Notes under the pieces: model-generated
What the model was told of the DNA's origin: nothing
Databases searched by the model: none
Seen by the model: only the letters and a program-made list of their open reading frames with translations
Shown here: positions 1-8,821 of the stretch, one piece after another
How the letters are laid out: the number at the start of each line of letters is the position of its first letter
Numbering within the stretch: the stretch's first letter is position 1
Translations under genes and position numbers: made by a program
From: JANWJE01 sp044326545
Lineage (GTDB): Bacteria; Chlamydiota; Chlamydiia; Chlamydiales; Parachlamydiaceae
DNA length: 64,000 nucleotides
NCBI GenBank assembly: GCA_044326545.1
Contig: JBIRBM010000005.1
Location: forward strand, 54,789-118,788
Reading direction: 5' to 3'

Positions 1-185
1 TGCACTTGAATAAAGCTGTGGATAAGCAATAACATGTTGCCAATCAACGAAATTTGCCAAAAAGATTTTGGCACCACACTTTTGTGTGCTTTTTCACTTT
101 GGAGCCATTGAATAATAAACCGAGCTCCAAAGGCCAAAGAGGATAGAAAGCCAAGGGGGTAAAGAAATGAGCGCCATTCGTCCAT
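1..185 (-). CDS. LAB_N domain protein, probable N-terminus of LpxB (partial)
   Basis: Only the first 61 codons are in the window; the gene continues past base 1. It starts at an ATG (183-185) and encodes two hydrophobic stretches around the motif RFIIQWLQSEKAHKSVVPK followed by FWQISLIGNMLLLIH. The F-x-x-RF-x-x-QW-x-x-SE...SVVP-x-x-FW-x-x-SL pattern is the lipid-A biosynthesis N-terminal domain (LAB_N). In chlamydiae, as I recall, this domain is fused to the N-terminus of LpxB (lipid-A-disaccharide synthase) and that gene lies beside pcnB, as here. A stand-alone LAB_N membrane protein paired with the upstream glycosyltransferase is the alternative. It lies downstream of that gene on the same strand after a 122-base gap. 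The domain call is strong; the identity of the full gene is inferred. Confidence 0.75.
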   Translation of the reverse strand, partial: MDEWRSFLYPLGFLSSLAFGARFIIQWLQSEKAHKSVVPKSFWQISLIGNMLLLIHSFIQV

Positions 186-307
186 GATGAAGTCTGCCTT
201 AGCACTTTTTAGACTCTTTTTTCCTTTTCTTTAGGTCTTTGGGGTTGCGATTTCCGATCCCGACGCTTTTGAAAAAGCCCAAACATTAAAAAAAGGAAGG
301 AAGAGTC

Positions 308-1033
308 TTATTTATTTAAAAGAGTTTCGGATTCGATTTGATAATTTAAATGTCTTTTTCTCATCCATCTGACAGCGAATAAATCAGCCACTGTGTTGAA
401 TGATCTGTTAAAGAAATGATAATTGCTTTTTCCTCTCAACCTTTCGCGATGATTGACAGGCAGTTGTTTGATTCTGAATCCCTCAATTTTAAAAAGAGCC
501 GGAAGAAAGCGGTGCATACCGTGATACATTTTAATCTTTTGAAGACATTCTTTTCGATAAATTTTTAAAGAACATCCAGTGTCTTCGACGCCATCATCGC
601 ATAGACGGCTGCGGACAGCATTGGCCAATCGAGATGTCAAGCGTTTAATCAAAGAATCTTTACGTTTCGTCCGAATTCCACAGACTAAATCGCATTCGTT
701 AATGAGAGTAAGAAGCTTGGGGATGTCTTGAGGGTCATTTTGACCATCTCCATCAAGTGTGATAACAAATGTTCCTTTCGCAGCTTTGAATCCAGCGTCA
801 AAGGCACTTGATTGTCCGAAATTTTTTGTGAAAAAAATAGGATGAAGATAGGGTTTTTGACCGCTTAATTTTTTTAACATGTCATGCGTTCCATCTGTCG
901 ATCCGTCGTCTATACAGATGAGCTCCCAAGGGCGCCCGAGATTTTCCATAACAGGTTCGAGTTCGTTGATAAGATCAAGAATGTTGCTTTCCTCATTTTT
1001 TAAAGGGATAACCACTGAATATAGACAATGCAC
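308..1033 (-). CDS. Family 2 glycosyltransferase, DPM1/GtrB-like
   Basis: This 241-residue protein begins with YSVVIPLKNEESNI, then shows IDDGSTDGT near residue 44 and a LDGDGQNDPQDIP motif near residue 95. These are the nucleotide-sugar and metal-binding signatures of GT2 enzymes that load a sugar (mannose, glucose or aminoarabinose type) onto a polyprenyl phosphate. The two C-terminal membrane segments of GtrB/ArnC proteins are missing, so it resembles the short soluble DPM1 form. It lies on the minus strand between pcnB and a LAB_N/LpxB gene, which suggests a role in lipid A or other envelope glycolipid modification. The sugar and acceptor cannot be read from the sequence. Confidence 0.85.
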   Translation of the reverse strand: MHCLYSVVIPLKNEESNILDLINELEPVMENLGRPWELICIDDGSTDGTHDMLKKLSGQKPYLHPIFFTKNFGQSSAFDAGFKAAKGTFVITLDGDGQNDPQDIPKLLTLINECDLVCGIRTKRKDSLIKRLTSRLANAVRSRLCDDGVEDTGCSLKIYRKECLQKIKMYHGMHRFLPALFKIEGFRIKQLPVNHRERLRGKSNYHFFNRSFNTVADLFAVRWMRKRHLNYQIESETLLNK

Positions 1034-1101
1034 AATTTTCTCCTGAATGTTTCCCCTGGATGATGAAAGGAATAAGGGGGATTAAATATTGTTGATTAAA
1101 T

Positions 1102-1207
1102 ACTCACCTTACGCAGCGGGAGTGCTAGTTGGACTTCAAGTGAAAGCTGTCAAGACGCAGAGCTTTTGCTTGAATCTCATATAGCGTTCTTCGTCTGTAA
1201 GGTGAGT
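1102..1207. repeat. Family A palindromic repeat, copy 1
   Basis: The ends ACTCACCTTACG (from 1102) and TAAGGTGAGT (to 1207) are inverted copies of each other, enclosing a spacer with the degenerate family A core. It fills the gap between pcnB and the glycosyltransferase gene, both on the minus strand, so it would be transcribed as a long hairpin between them. Confidence 0.75.
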
Positions 1208-1240
1208 GAAAGAGGAGATCCTTTGGTAGGGACGAGCAGG

Positions 1241-2515
1241 TTATGGTGAGGTTGAGGCACGGCGATGTTCTCGTTTGTGATTGTGATGCCTTGGGGAAAG
1301 ATGGTGTTTTCGCTCTGTGTGATGGGTCATTTCACGATATTGGTTACGGATCGAAGTGTAAATGTCAACGTATTTTTCATCGACGAGTGCTCTTAATTTT
1401 AAAAATTTGAGAGCTAAATCAAAATCTTTATAGCGCATGAGCTTTTCTCGATAATGACGTTTGCCTGCAAGGGGGGTAATGCGATATTGTGCAACTAAAA
1501 TTGACGTGACTGTCGAGCTAATGCGTCTGGGAAAGTGGGAAAAAGCATCAATGAGGTGATCCTTAATCAGGGTTGAAGCGATGAGTGTAATGTCCCCAAT
1601 ATGGGGCGGGTGATTTCGCTTGAGGCATTGATGCTTGAGCTCCTCTTCCAGGAGAGGGTAAATTAAGCAGCAGGTGAGAACGGCACGATCTAAGAGATTT
1701 TTTTCTTTATATTTATGCTGATGAACTTGATCCGCACAAGTCAAGTAATGGAAAATCATTTTACCTTGAGTTGTATGCAATGCTCGCATTAAACTTGGAA
1801 AAAGGATGGATAAAAAATTGTATTCTGCAAGCAGCCGGAAAAAAGGAGCAGAGGCTCCTGATTCTAGCATTCTGAAGATCTCTTCTAAGACGCGAGCCGG
1901 AGAGCTTTTGATAATTTCTTTGCGGCAGGTGTGGATTGCCGCTTCTGTCGCAGGATCTACGTGAAAGTTAAAGCGCGCTCTAAATTTTAGAAGTCTTAAT
2001 AAACGGACTGGATCCTGTTTGAATCGAATTTCCGGGTCTCCAATAATGCGTAAAGTGTGTTTTTGAATATCTTCCCACCCTCCGACAAAGTCAATGATTG
2101 AATGGTTGGAGGGATCGTAGAAAAGACCGTTAATTGTAAAATCACGGCGGAGGACATCTTGTTCAGGAGTTCCCCATTCATTATCATGCACAATCAAATC
2201 ACTGTCATTTTCACCTGTGCGAAAAGTCGACACTTCAATAATTTTATGTCCAAAACGAATGTGGGCAAGTCGAAATCGTCTTCCGATCAGAATGCATTGA
2301 CGTTGGAAAATGGCTTTAATTTGTTCAGGACGAGCAGAGGTCGAAATATCGAAGTCTTTAGGTTTTTTTTTGATGAGCAGATCTCGGACACTCCCTCCCA
2401 CTAAATAGGCTGTAAATCCTGCATGTCGCAGTCTTTCGAGGATATATAGAGCGTCACTATCAATCATTGAGGGGTCAAGGCAGTGTTCTTTAGCAAAATA
2501 GATCTTTGGTTGCAC
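1241..2515 (-). CDS. pcnB: Poly(A) polymerase I / tRNA nucleotidyltransferase family
   Basis: The 424-residue protein has the class II nucleotidyltransferase head: LVGGSVRDLL near residue 38, KPKDFDIST with the catalytic DxD at residues 54-56, then GRRFRLAHIRFG. The latter is the form seen in E. coli PAP I rather than in CCA-adding enzymes. RRDFTINGLFYD and GDPEIRFKQDPVRLLRLLKF complete the head and neck. It should add poly(A) tails to RNA 3' ends and so promote decay; substrate choice between poly(A) and CCA is not certain from sequence. The last 25 residues are rich in His and Arg, like the basic RNA-binding tail of PAP I. From memory, pcnB next to lpxB is also the Chlamydia arrangement. 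Confidence 0.9.
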   Translation of the reverse strand: MQPKIYFAKEHCLDPSMIDSDALYILERLRHAGFTAYLVGGSVRDLLIKKKPKDFDISTSARPEQIKAIFQRQCILIGRRFRLAHIRFGHKIIEVSTFRTGENDSDLIVHDNEWGTPEQDVLRRDFTINGLFYDPSNHSIIDFVGGWEDIQKHTLRIIGDPEIRFKQDPVRLLRLLKFRARFNFHVDPATEAAIHTCRKEIIKSSPARVLEEIFRMLESGASAPFFRLLAEYNFLSILFPSLMRALHTTQGKMIFHYLTCADQVHQHKYKEKNLLDRAVLTCCLIYPLLEEELKHQCLKRNHPPHIGDITLIASTLIKDHLIDAFSHFPRRISSTVTSILVAQYRITPLAGKRHYREKLMRYKDFDLALKFLKLRALVDEKYVDIYTSIRNQYREMTHHTERKHHLSPRHHNHKREHRRASTSP

Positions 2516-2750
2516 GAAATGTTAGCTCCTAGAAATTGACGATATAGAAGGGGTTGAAGGATATAGGGAGAACTTGTCTAGTATGAATCAGTTTAAGTAC
2601 TCTGATTTAAGGTTTTATTTATTAGTTTGTTGGATGATATTTTAATCAGAAAAATAGTCGATTTTGATGAAAAAGTCAATGTTTTATTTTTCTTTTCCAT
2701 CACTATTGAGATCAGCCATTTTACAAGTTTTCCAATCGGCGGCTTTGGTT

Positions 2751-2862
2751 TAACAACTCGTTCAGAATCTTGGATGACGATCCTTGGCTGCCATAAATCC
2801 GCGATAAACTCACAAAAAATTTTCGCAATATTAAAAACACCCCGTGCGTAAGCTGAGTTCTT
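2751..2862. repeat. Degenerate family B and family A remnants in a 450-base gap
   Basis: The pcnB-glmM gap (2516-2965) holds no convincing gene. At 2751-2806 it carries a diverged family B unit (CGTTCAGAATCTTGGATGAC, then CTTGGCTGCCATAAATCCGC). At about 2835-2862 it carries the right end of family A (CCCGTGCGTAAGCTGAGTTC). The remainder is AT-rich and presumably contains the divergent promoters of the two genes; I could not place them. Confidence 0.6.
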
Positions 2863-2965
2863 AAACATTAAAAGCATCCGTTTTATAATTTACTTGATTT
2901 AGGGAGCAAAAATCGTTATTTTTTAAGGGTTCGTTTAATCTTTTAGTCGGCACGGAGTGAATCAC

Positions 2966-4342
2966 ATGGCAAATAAACCAGCATTAACTATTTTTGGAAC
3001 AGATGGAGTAAGAGGAAGAGCAAATAAACTTCCGATGCTTCCTGAAATTGCTCTTGCCTTGGGGCGGGCAGCAGGAAAAATGCTGCGTGCTCGCTCTTCG
3101 GGAAAGCCTCGAGTCGTGATTGGAAAAGACACCCGTCTTTCATGTTATGTATTTGAAAATGCCCTGATTTCAGGATTCTGCTCCATGGGGGTTGATACAT
3201 TGATGGTGGGTCCTTTACCAACTCCTGGAGTTGCATTTATTACACGTGCGTATCGAGCTGATGCGGGGATTGTTATTTCGGCCTCTCATAATCCTTACCA
3301 CGATAATGGAATTAAATTTTTTGATTCCGAGGGTTTTAAATTACCCGATGCATGGGAAAGGGAAATGGAAGCCATGGTTTTCAAGAATGACTTTCAAGAT
3401 TCTCTTCCTCTGGATGATCAACTTGGGAGAAATGCAAAAATTATTGATGCTGATGGCCGCTATATTGAATTTGTGAAAGCCACATTTCCTAGGGGTAAAT
3501 CGTTGAGGAATTTAAGCATCGTCCTTGATTGTGCAAACGGTGCAGCCTATAGAGTCGCCCCTTTAGTCTTTAAAGAACTTGATGCAAAAGTTTTTGCTTA
3601 TGGAGTACAGCCCGATGGCCTTAATATCAACCTTAACAGCGGGTCTTTGCATCCAGGAACTGTTCAAAAAGGGATTATCGAACATCAAGCCGATGTGGGG
3701 ATTGCATTGGACGGTGACGCCGACCGGGTGGTGATGGTCGATGAAAATGCTCAAATTGTTGATGGCGATACCATACTGGCCATTTGTGCGCGAGATATGC
3801 AAAAGCGAAATCTGCTCAAAAACAATCGCGTTGTTGGGACGGTGATGAGTAATTTAGGTTTTATTAAAGCGATGGAAACGTTAGGGATTAGTGTCATCAA
3901 ATCTCAAGTAGGTGATCGATACGTGATTCAAGACATGCTGGCAAATGAATCAAATTTAGGGGGCGAGCAAAGCGGTCATGTGATTTTCCTCGATTACAAT
4001 ACAACAGGAGACGGACTTGTCTGTGCTTTACAGGTTTTACGCATCATGATTGAAACAGATGCTAAATTATCAGATCTTGCTTCATTTGTTCATCGCTATC
4101 CTCAAACGTGTCTGAATGTCAGGGTTGATTCAAAGCCTTCCCTCGATTCTCTCGAAAAAGTTCAAGGGGCAATAAAAAGTGTAGAAGAGGTTTTAGGGGA
4201 TTCAGGACGTATTCTTGTGCGCTATTCGGGAACGGAAAATATTTGCCGCGTCATGGTTGAAGGCAGTAAATATAAGCAAGTCATTCAACTGGCTCAAGGA
4301 GTTGCCCAGATCATTAACGAAGAGATTGGGGTTAAAAAATGA
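2966..4342 (+). CDS. glmM: Phosphoglucosamine mutase
   Basis: Converts glucosamine-6-phosphate to glucosamine-1-phosphate for UDP-GlcNAc synthesis. The protein opens with IFGTDGVRGRANK, has the phosphoserine loop ISASHNPYHDNGIKFF (Ser107), the metal-binding loop DGDADRV near residue 245 and the C-terminal phosphate-binding loop RYSGTENICRVMVEG. Length 458 is typical. The ATG at 2966 is preceded by GGAG at the right distance, so it is preferred to the GTG three codons upstream. The stop is 37 bases before glmS, an obvious two-gene unit for consecutive pathway steps. Confidence 0.97.
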   Translation: MANKPALTIFGTDGVRGRANKLPMLPEIALALGRAAGKMLRARSSGKPRVVIGKDTRLSCYVFENALISGFCSMGVDTLMVGPLPTPGVAFITRAYRADAGIVISASHNPYHDNGIKFFDSEGFKLPDAWEREMEAMVFKNDFQDSLPLDDQLGRNAKIIDADGRYIEFVKATFPRGKSLRNLSIVLDCANGAAYRVAPLVFKELDAKVFAYGVQPDGLNINLNSGSLHPGTVQKGIIEHQADVGIALDGDADRVVMVDENAQIVDGDTILAICARDMQKRNLLKNNRVVGTVMSNLGFIKAMETLGISVIKSQVGDRYVIQDMLANESNLGGEQSGHVIFLDYNTTGDGLVCALQVLRIMIETDAKLSDLASFVHRYPQTCLNVRVDSKPSLDSLEKVQGAIKSVEEVLGDSGRILVRYSGTENICRVMVEGSKYKQVIQLAQGVAQIINEEIGVKK

Positions 4343-4379
4343 ACGCGTTTTTAGATACCCTATTGAAGGAGTAAACAGT

Positions 4380-6203
4380 ATGTGCGGGATTTTTGGGTAC
4401 ATTGGCTCAAGGAATGCAATTCATGTCGTGATTGAAGGACTTAAACGGTTGGAATATCGTGGATATGATTCTGCCGGTTTAGCAGCGGTTGATCAGAATC
4501 ATATTGTGTTTTGCAAAGAAGTGGGCAAAGTGGCTGTTTTAGAGGCAGAGGCAAAAAAACAGCATTGGGAAGTTCCCGGTGCAATCGCTCAAACGCGATG
4601 GGCAACACACGGTAAAGTGACTCAAACAAACGCTCATCCTCATTTTGACACAGCCCATTCTCTTGCAATCGTCCACAATGGGATTATTGAGAATTATGAA
4701 GTGCTTCGCAGGCAATTAAAAGAAAAAGGGGTTGTCTTTGAGTCGGACACTGACACTGAAGTGATAGCTCAATTAATCTCTAGCTATTATACGGGTGATC
4801 TTATTGCGGCTGTGCAAGAAGCAGTTGCTCAACTCACAGGCTCTTATGCTGTCGCTCTTGTGCATCGTGATTATCCCGATCAAATCATTGCAATTGCTCG
4901 GGATACCCCCCTTGTGATTGGAATTGGCACGCATGAGGCGTTTATTTCTTCTGATCCTCGTGCTTTTGCCTTTTATACACGTCGTGCTATTTATCTTGCA
5001 AATTCTGAAATTGCAGTGATTAAAGTGGATAGCCAGCAGGTCTATTCGGCGGAGGAGCCTGTTGAAAAAGAAACATGCATGCTGGATTACGAACTGAGCG
5101 ACTCTTCAAAGGGAAACTTTGAACATTATACCCTTAAAGAAATTTATGAGCAGCCTCAAACGATTCGCAGCGCGCTTTTATCTCGTATCCACATCGAATA
5201 TGGAACAGCCATTTTTGAAGAATTAACCTTCACAGATCACGATTTATTAAGCATTGAGAGGATCTTAATTTTGGGGTGTGGAACTTCTTTGCATGCTGGT
5301 TACGTCGCCTCTTATCTATTTGAAGAATTTGCGCGGATTCCGGTTCAAGTCGAAATATCATCTGAATTTCGTTATAAAAATCCGATTGTTCCGCCTGGAA
5401 CATTGGTCATTGCAATCAGTCAATCAGGTGAAACAGCAGACACAATTGCGGCATTGCGAGAGGTGAAGGCCAAAGGAGCTAAAGTATTAGCTTTATGTAA
5501 TGTTAATGGCTCCACCTTAACGCGTGAAGCAGATGATACAATTTTCTTAAAAGCCGGCGCTGAAATTGGTGTATGCTCGACTAAAGCGTTTACAAGCCAG
5601 GTGGTTGTCCTCTCTTTGTTTACTCTTCTCATGGCAAGAATGAGGCACATGACGAAAGCGGAAGGGCAGCGATTTTTAGAACATCTGATGTGTTTGCCAG
5701 ATCAAGTGCAAGCTGTTTTAAATCAAGCGCCCCAAATTGCTTCGATTGCACGAAAATTTGCCGAATATGATAATTTTTTTTATATTGGCCGCTCCTATAT
5801 GTATCCCACGAGTTTGGAGGGGGCTCTCAAGTTAAAAGAGATTTCTTATATTAACGCAAACGGATATCCCGCAGGAGAGATGAAACATGGGCCAATTGCG
5901 TTAATTAGCCAGAAGTGTCCCACAATTGCTTTGTGCGCTAATCAGATCACATATGAAAAATTGATCAGTAATTTAATGGAAATTAAAGCACGAAACGGAA
6001 AAATCGTTGCAATTGCTAACCGTGAAGATAAGTCTTTAGAAGAAATTGTGGATGAGTTGATTTATGTTCCTTCTTGCAGTGATGAATTGGCAGTGGTTCC
6101 TGTCACTGTCGCCAATCAGTTGTTTGCCTATTACGTCGCACAAATAAGGGGGGCAGATATTGATCACCCTCGTAATTTAGCAAAATCAGTGACGGTGGAG
6201 TAA
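4380..6203 (+). CDS. glmS: Glutamine-fructose-6-phosphate aminotransferase
   Basis: Makes glucosamine-6-phosphate from fructose-6-phosphate and glutamine. The start is fixed by the N-terminal MCGIFGYIGS: after Met removal Cys becomes residue 1, the catalytic nucleophile of the Ntn glutaminase domain. AAGGAG lies at 4365-4370. The N-terminal half contains RWATHGKVTQTNAHPH and HNGIIENYE. The C-terminal half has two SIS sugar isomerase domains, with LGCGTSLHAG, ISQSGETADT, and GEMKHGPIALI, ending in NLAKSVTVE. The 607 residues match the family. It is the second gene of glmMS. A longer open frame upstream overlaps glmM and is not the real start. Confidence 0.98.
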   Translation: MCGIFGYIGSRNAIHVVIEGLKRLEYRGYDSAGLAAVDQNHIVFCKEVGKVAVLEAEAKKQHWEVPGAIAQTRWATHGKVTQTNAHPHFDTAHSLAIVHNGIIENYEVLRRQLKEKGVVFESDTDTEVIAQLISSYYTGDLIAAVQEAVAQLTGSYAVALVHRDYPDQIIAIARDTPLVIGIGTHEAFISSDPRAFAFYTRRAIYLANSEIAVIKVDSQQVYSAEEPVEKETCMLDYELSDSSKGNFEHYTLKEIYEQPQTIRSALLSRIHIEYGTAIFEELTFTDHDLLSIERILILGCGTSLHAGYVASYLFEEFARIPVQVEISSEFRYKNPIVPPGTLVIAISQSGETADTIAALREVKAKGAKVLALCNVNGSTLTREADDTIFLKAGAEIGVCSTKAFTSQVVVLSLFTLLMARMRHMTKAEGQRFLEHLMCLPDQVQAVLNQAPQIASIARKFAEYDNFFYIGRSYMYPTSLEGALKLKEISYINANGYPAGEMKHGPIALISQKCPTIALCANQITYEKLISNLMEIKARNGKIVAIANREDKSLEEIVDELIYVPSCSDELAVVPVTVANQLFAYYVAQIRGADIDHPRNLAKSVTVE

Positions 6204-6230
6204 TAACCTGTTCAGAATCTTTGATCACCA
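6204..6230 (+). repeat. Family B repeat end, copy next to glmS
   Basis: Directly after the glmS stop codon comes AACCTGTTCAGAATCTTTG followed by ATCACC. The same words recur at 12963, 20405, 25341, 36761 and 59056. Here only one end of the element is evident. Confidence 0.7.
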
Positions 6231-6296
6231 TATAAAAATCATGCATTTTTTCAAGGAAAGTCAGTTTTGAAAGAGGGGTTATTGTTGCTCAATTCC

Positions 6297-6412
6297 TAGT
6301 GCTCTGTCTCTGTCAAGCTTAAATTTTCGAATTAGACTTGCCTGAAAGCTCTCGTGATTGAGAGATCGCAAATTCAATCGGAAAATTTAAACTTGACAGA
6401 GACAGAGCATTA
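6297..6412. repeat. Long inverted repeat, about 32-bp arms
   Basis: The arm at 6297-6329 (GCTCTGTCTCTGTCAAGC inside it) is repeated in inverted form at 6380-6412 (CTTGACAGAGACAGAGC) with one or two mismatches and about 50 bases between. There is no T-run, so it is not a classical terminator. It differs in sequence from families A and B. Confidence 0.8.
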
Positions 6413-6523
6413 GGGCGTGTCATCAATTGCTCATCGCCTCTATTCAAGATGATTTCTGAAGCGATGCGACCACCCGCTTGGAAAGAACTTGAATAAATTT
6501 ATGATCAATTGATGACACGCCTT
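6412..6523. repeat. Second long inverted repeat, 23-bp arms
   Basis: GGCGTGTCATCAATTG near 6413 is matched in inverted form by CAATTGATGACACGCC near 6507, giving arms of about 23 bases at 6412-6434 and 6501-6523. It abuts the previous inverted repeat. With it, it fills most of the gap between glmS and the convergent small secreted protein gene. Confidence 0.8.
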
Positions 6524-6550
6524 AAGCTCATCTATTGCTCTTGAGTCATT

Positions 6551-6895
6551 TTAACGGACATTAAAATAGAACCCTGATCCATCGACTCCTGCACTAGCGC
6601 CGTGTGCATTAGGTTCAGCGTAATAATGTTGGCCATAAGGATGGTTGTTGTCGTAAATGTAACCGGCATTGTCATCATAGCCGTTGCCGTAGTAACCATT
6701 GCTATAGTAGTTGTTGTCGCCGTAGAAATCAGTTCTTCCACCGCCCCACCAACCGCCATTTCCGCCCCAAGCAGCTCGGCCGTTATCATAAGCTCCCCAT
6801 CTTCCCGAAGATGCTTCTAACTGATTGTAACCGACTGAAAATAAGCTTGCAAAGAGGCAAGAACCTAAAATTAAAGACTTAAAAGAACGAGACAT
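6551..6895 (-). CDS. Small secreted Gly/Tyr/Asn-rich protein
   Basis: A 114-residue protein with a signal peptide (basic start MSRSFKS, hydrophobic core to about residue 20). The rest is low-complexity and aromatic: WGGNGGWWGGG, then repeated NYYSNGYYGNGYDD-type stretches. AAGGAGG sits just upstream of the ATG, so translation is well supported. The last residues, SGFYFNVR, nearly match the last residues of the 7421-7834 protein (SGVYYNVR), which also has a signal peptide and a Gly/Tyr-rich body. The two are probably diverged paralogues separated by about 525 bases. Surface or matrix location is likely; function is unknown. Confidence 0.75.
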   Translation of the reverse strand: MSRSFKSLILGSCLFASLFSVGYNQLEASSGRWGAYDNGRAAWGGNGGWWGGGRTDFYGDNNYYSNGYYGNGYDDNAGYIYDNNHPYGQHYYAEPNAHGASAGVDGSGFYFNVR

Positions 6896-7420
6896 AGATC
6901 CTCCTTATAATTGAATCTAATTTAGCGCCTAATCCCGCTCTTGAGTGGTTGGGATTGGCTTATTGCCTAAATTTCGCTTTCTCTTTCTTACCGAAGCATG
7001 AAAGCTCCCGAAGATTGATAAATTCCGAGGACCCACATTTTTTATAGGGTGATCTCAGATCGGTATCTCTCCATCCGAGATGAAGGATGCAATCTTCAAT
7101 CCTTGAGGCTTTAACAGAGCTTAAAAGAAAAAAACAAAACACAGGCTCATATTGATGAGATGTTTTTGCAAAATTTTCAATGAAATCATTGTTGATTTTG
7201 CAATCAAATAATTTCTTAGCATATTTCATAAAAAAAATAACCTTAAAAGTTTCTTAAGTGAGGAGAAAAAAAAGAAGAAATCAATCGATCTTTCTAGAAA
7301 ATCAGAGAGTTAAATCATGATTCAATTTAGAGAAAAACACGAAATAAGAGGAGAAAAAGAGGGTGAATAACAGAAGGGTGGGGCCAAGCTAAAAAGCCTT
7401 GGCCCTCATGAAGAGGATGA
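6896..7420. other. Intergenic, no supported gene
   Basis: About 525 bases between the two Gly/Tyr-rich genes. An 89-codon minus-strand frame (6960-7229) has no ribosome binding site and no recognisable domain, so I do not call it. The stretch presumably holds the 5' control region of the 6551-6895 gene. Confidence 0.5.
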
Positions 7421-7834
7421 TTACCTCACGTTATAATAAACACCTGAATCAGCATCATAATAGTAGTTACTATACGGATATGTATTATCATAGTAGGGAG
7501 AAGCCGATCCTTGATAATAGGAAGGAGCTCCATAGACTCCTAGGCCGTAACCTAAACCATAAGCTGCACCATAACCTCGATAATAATTGCCTCCCCAATG
7601 ATTGCGATCCCAATCGCCGTGATGCCCTCCATTCCAGCCGTGTCCGCCACCCCAATCACCATGATGCCCTCCTCCGCTCCATTCGCTCCCATGTCCGCCA
7701 CCACCGCCATGTCCGCCACCACCGCCATGTCCACCACCACCGCCACGAGCTGACAGGGTATTAAAATTGAGCGGTAACAAAAACAGTGCTAACAAAAAAG
7801 CACTTGAAATGAGATATTTTAAAGAAAGCGTCAT
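7421..7834 (-). CDS. Small secreted Gly/His/Tyr-rich protein
   Basis: A 137-residue protein with a clear signal peptide (MTLSLKYLISS plus a hydrophobic core, cut near LSARG). It is followed by three GGGGGHG-like repeats, a WGGGHGWNGGHHGDW segment and a Tyr-rich tail ending in SGVYYNVR. The tail resembles that of the neighbouring 6551-6895 protein. The ATG is preceded by AAGGAGGG. The Gly-Gly-His runs could bind metal, and the Tyr-rich tail could be cross-linked or aggregation-prone; both are guesses. The composition is extreme enough that similarity searches may be misleading. Confidence 0.75.
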   Translation of the reverse strand: MTLSLKYLISSAFLLALFLLPLNFNTLSARGGGGGHGGGGGHGGGGGHGSEWSGGGHHGDWGGGHGWNGGHHGDWDRNHWGGNYYRGYGAAYGLGYGLGVYGAPSYYQGSASPYYDNTYPYSNYYYDADSGVYYNVR

Positions 7835-8821
7835 AAACCCTCCTTACGAAAAGGTCATAGTGAATAGAACCAAGAACACTCCACTCCTTTCCCTCGCCTC
7901 CCTTTTCTATCACTTGGTTTCATGATTAAGCTTAAGAGCTTTTTTTCACATTCAAGTGACCTCCCAGGGGGTGGGGGAGAAGGAGTGGAGATGGAAAATC
8001 ACAATAGGGCTCATATTAAAAAATATGAAGGCCTTTGTGCTTTTCTATTTGCGAGATCTTTCAAACCCGCGACACAGATGCTTCATGCAAAATACGTGCC
8101 GGCTTATCTGGATTTATGGCTTTTTTCTTTGATGTTTTTCAACGAAAAGGGGATGTAAAAAACAACAGCACCCCCAGAGACTGTCTTAAAGCCTCACTTT
8201 ACGCAACGAGAGCGCGATTTGGACTGAAGCGAAAACTCGCGCTGTGCTTAAGGTGAGGTTTTAAGACAGTCTCTTAGAACCTCATGACAGATGTTAAGAA
8301 GGTTCTTATGTGCACCAAACATCCAGTATAAATCAAATCACTCATACATTAAAACCTCCTCTATTTTTATTTTATTTATTTTGATTTAGTTTGTCAAATC
8401 ATTTTTTTAATTTTTATGTTTTATTTTTTGAGTTTTTAACTCAGCTTAAACGATAAATCACACTCTTCGTGTGTCAGGTCTGTTAATCAGCATTGCCTCT
8501 ATAAAATCGTTGTCAAATTCGTAACCTATGTGTTAAAGTTGGCTTATTTTTTAAACAACAAGCGTCGATATTAATAAAAATTCAATTTTATTTCTTTGCT
8601 TGTTATCATAGACCCATTCGATTAAGGGGTGCCTAGACGATAGGATCAGGCTGCTTTGCTGCTATGAATTAGCTATAAAAGTGCAAAAAATGTTCAGAAT
8701 ATTAAGTCAATATTGCCGACATTTTTTAGAGCGTTTTTAAGTCATTTTAGCACATACATCAGACGATCGAATTTTATAGACACCCTCTAAACAAGGTCGA
8801 ATCAATTTTAGAGAGTATGGA
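7835..8821. other. Long AT-rich intergenic region with repeats
   Basis: Nearly 1 kb without a supportable gene. Two overlapping open frames (7922-8158, 8035-8256) run into the family A palindrome at 8176-8275 and look accidental. From 8340 to 8600 the sequence is strongly AT-rich. A degenerate family B core (CTTTGCTGCTATGAATTAGC) lies near 8653, and a family D word (TTTTATAGACACCCTCTAA) lies at 8772-8790, just before the transporter gene. At about 8340-8365 the minus strand has an AGGAGG followed by ATG but meets a stop after three codons, perhaps the relic of a lost gene. Confidence 0.5.
8176..8275. repeat. Family A palindromic repeat, copy 3
   Basis: A roughly 100-base near-palindrome. The outer arms AGAGACTGTCTTAAAGCCTC and GAGGTTTTAAGACAGTCTCT are inverted copies, as are the inner CACTTTACGCAACGAGAGCGC and GCGCTGTGCTTAAGGTG segments. 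The centre carries the family A core (GCGATTTGGACTGAAGCG). Confidence 0.8.

Noticed and set aside
2593..2877. Opposing frames in the pcnB-glmM gap
   Set aside because: Both overlap family A and B remnants and neither has a start signal or family resemblance.
4215..4379. Upstream extension of the glmS reading frame
   Set aside because: It overlaps glmM, and GlmS must begin with Met-Cys so that Cys becomes residue 1; the ATG at 4380 has AAGGAG.
6960..7229. 89-codon minus-strand frame
   Set aside because: No ribosome binding site, no recognisable domain, and a composition like translated non-coding DNA.
7670..7745. Short regular repeats that might suggest a CRISPR array
   Set aside because: They are the in-frame Gly-Gly-His codons of the secreted protein gene; there are no unique spacers of constant length.
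7922..8256. Two overlapping frames of 78 and 73 codons
   Set aside because: They run into a family A palindrome and have no family resemblance or clear start signals.
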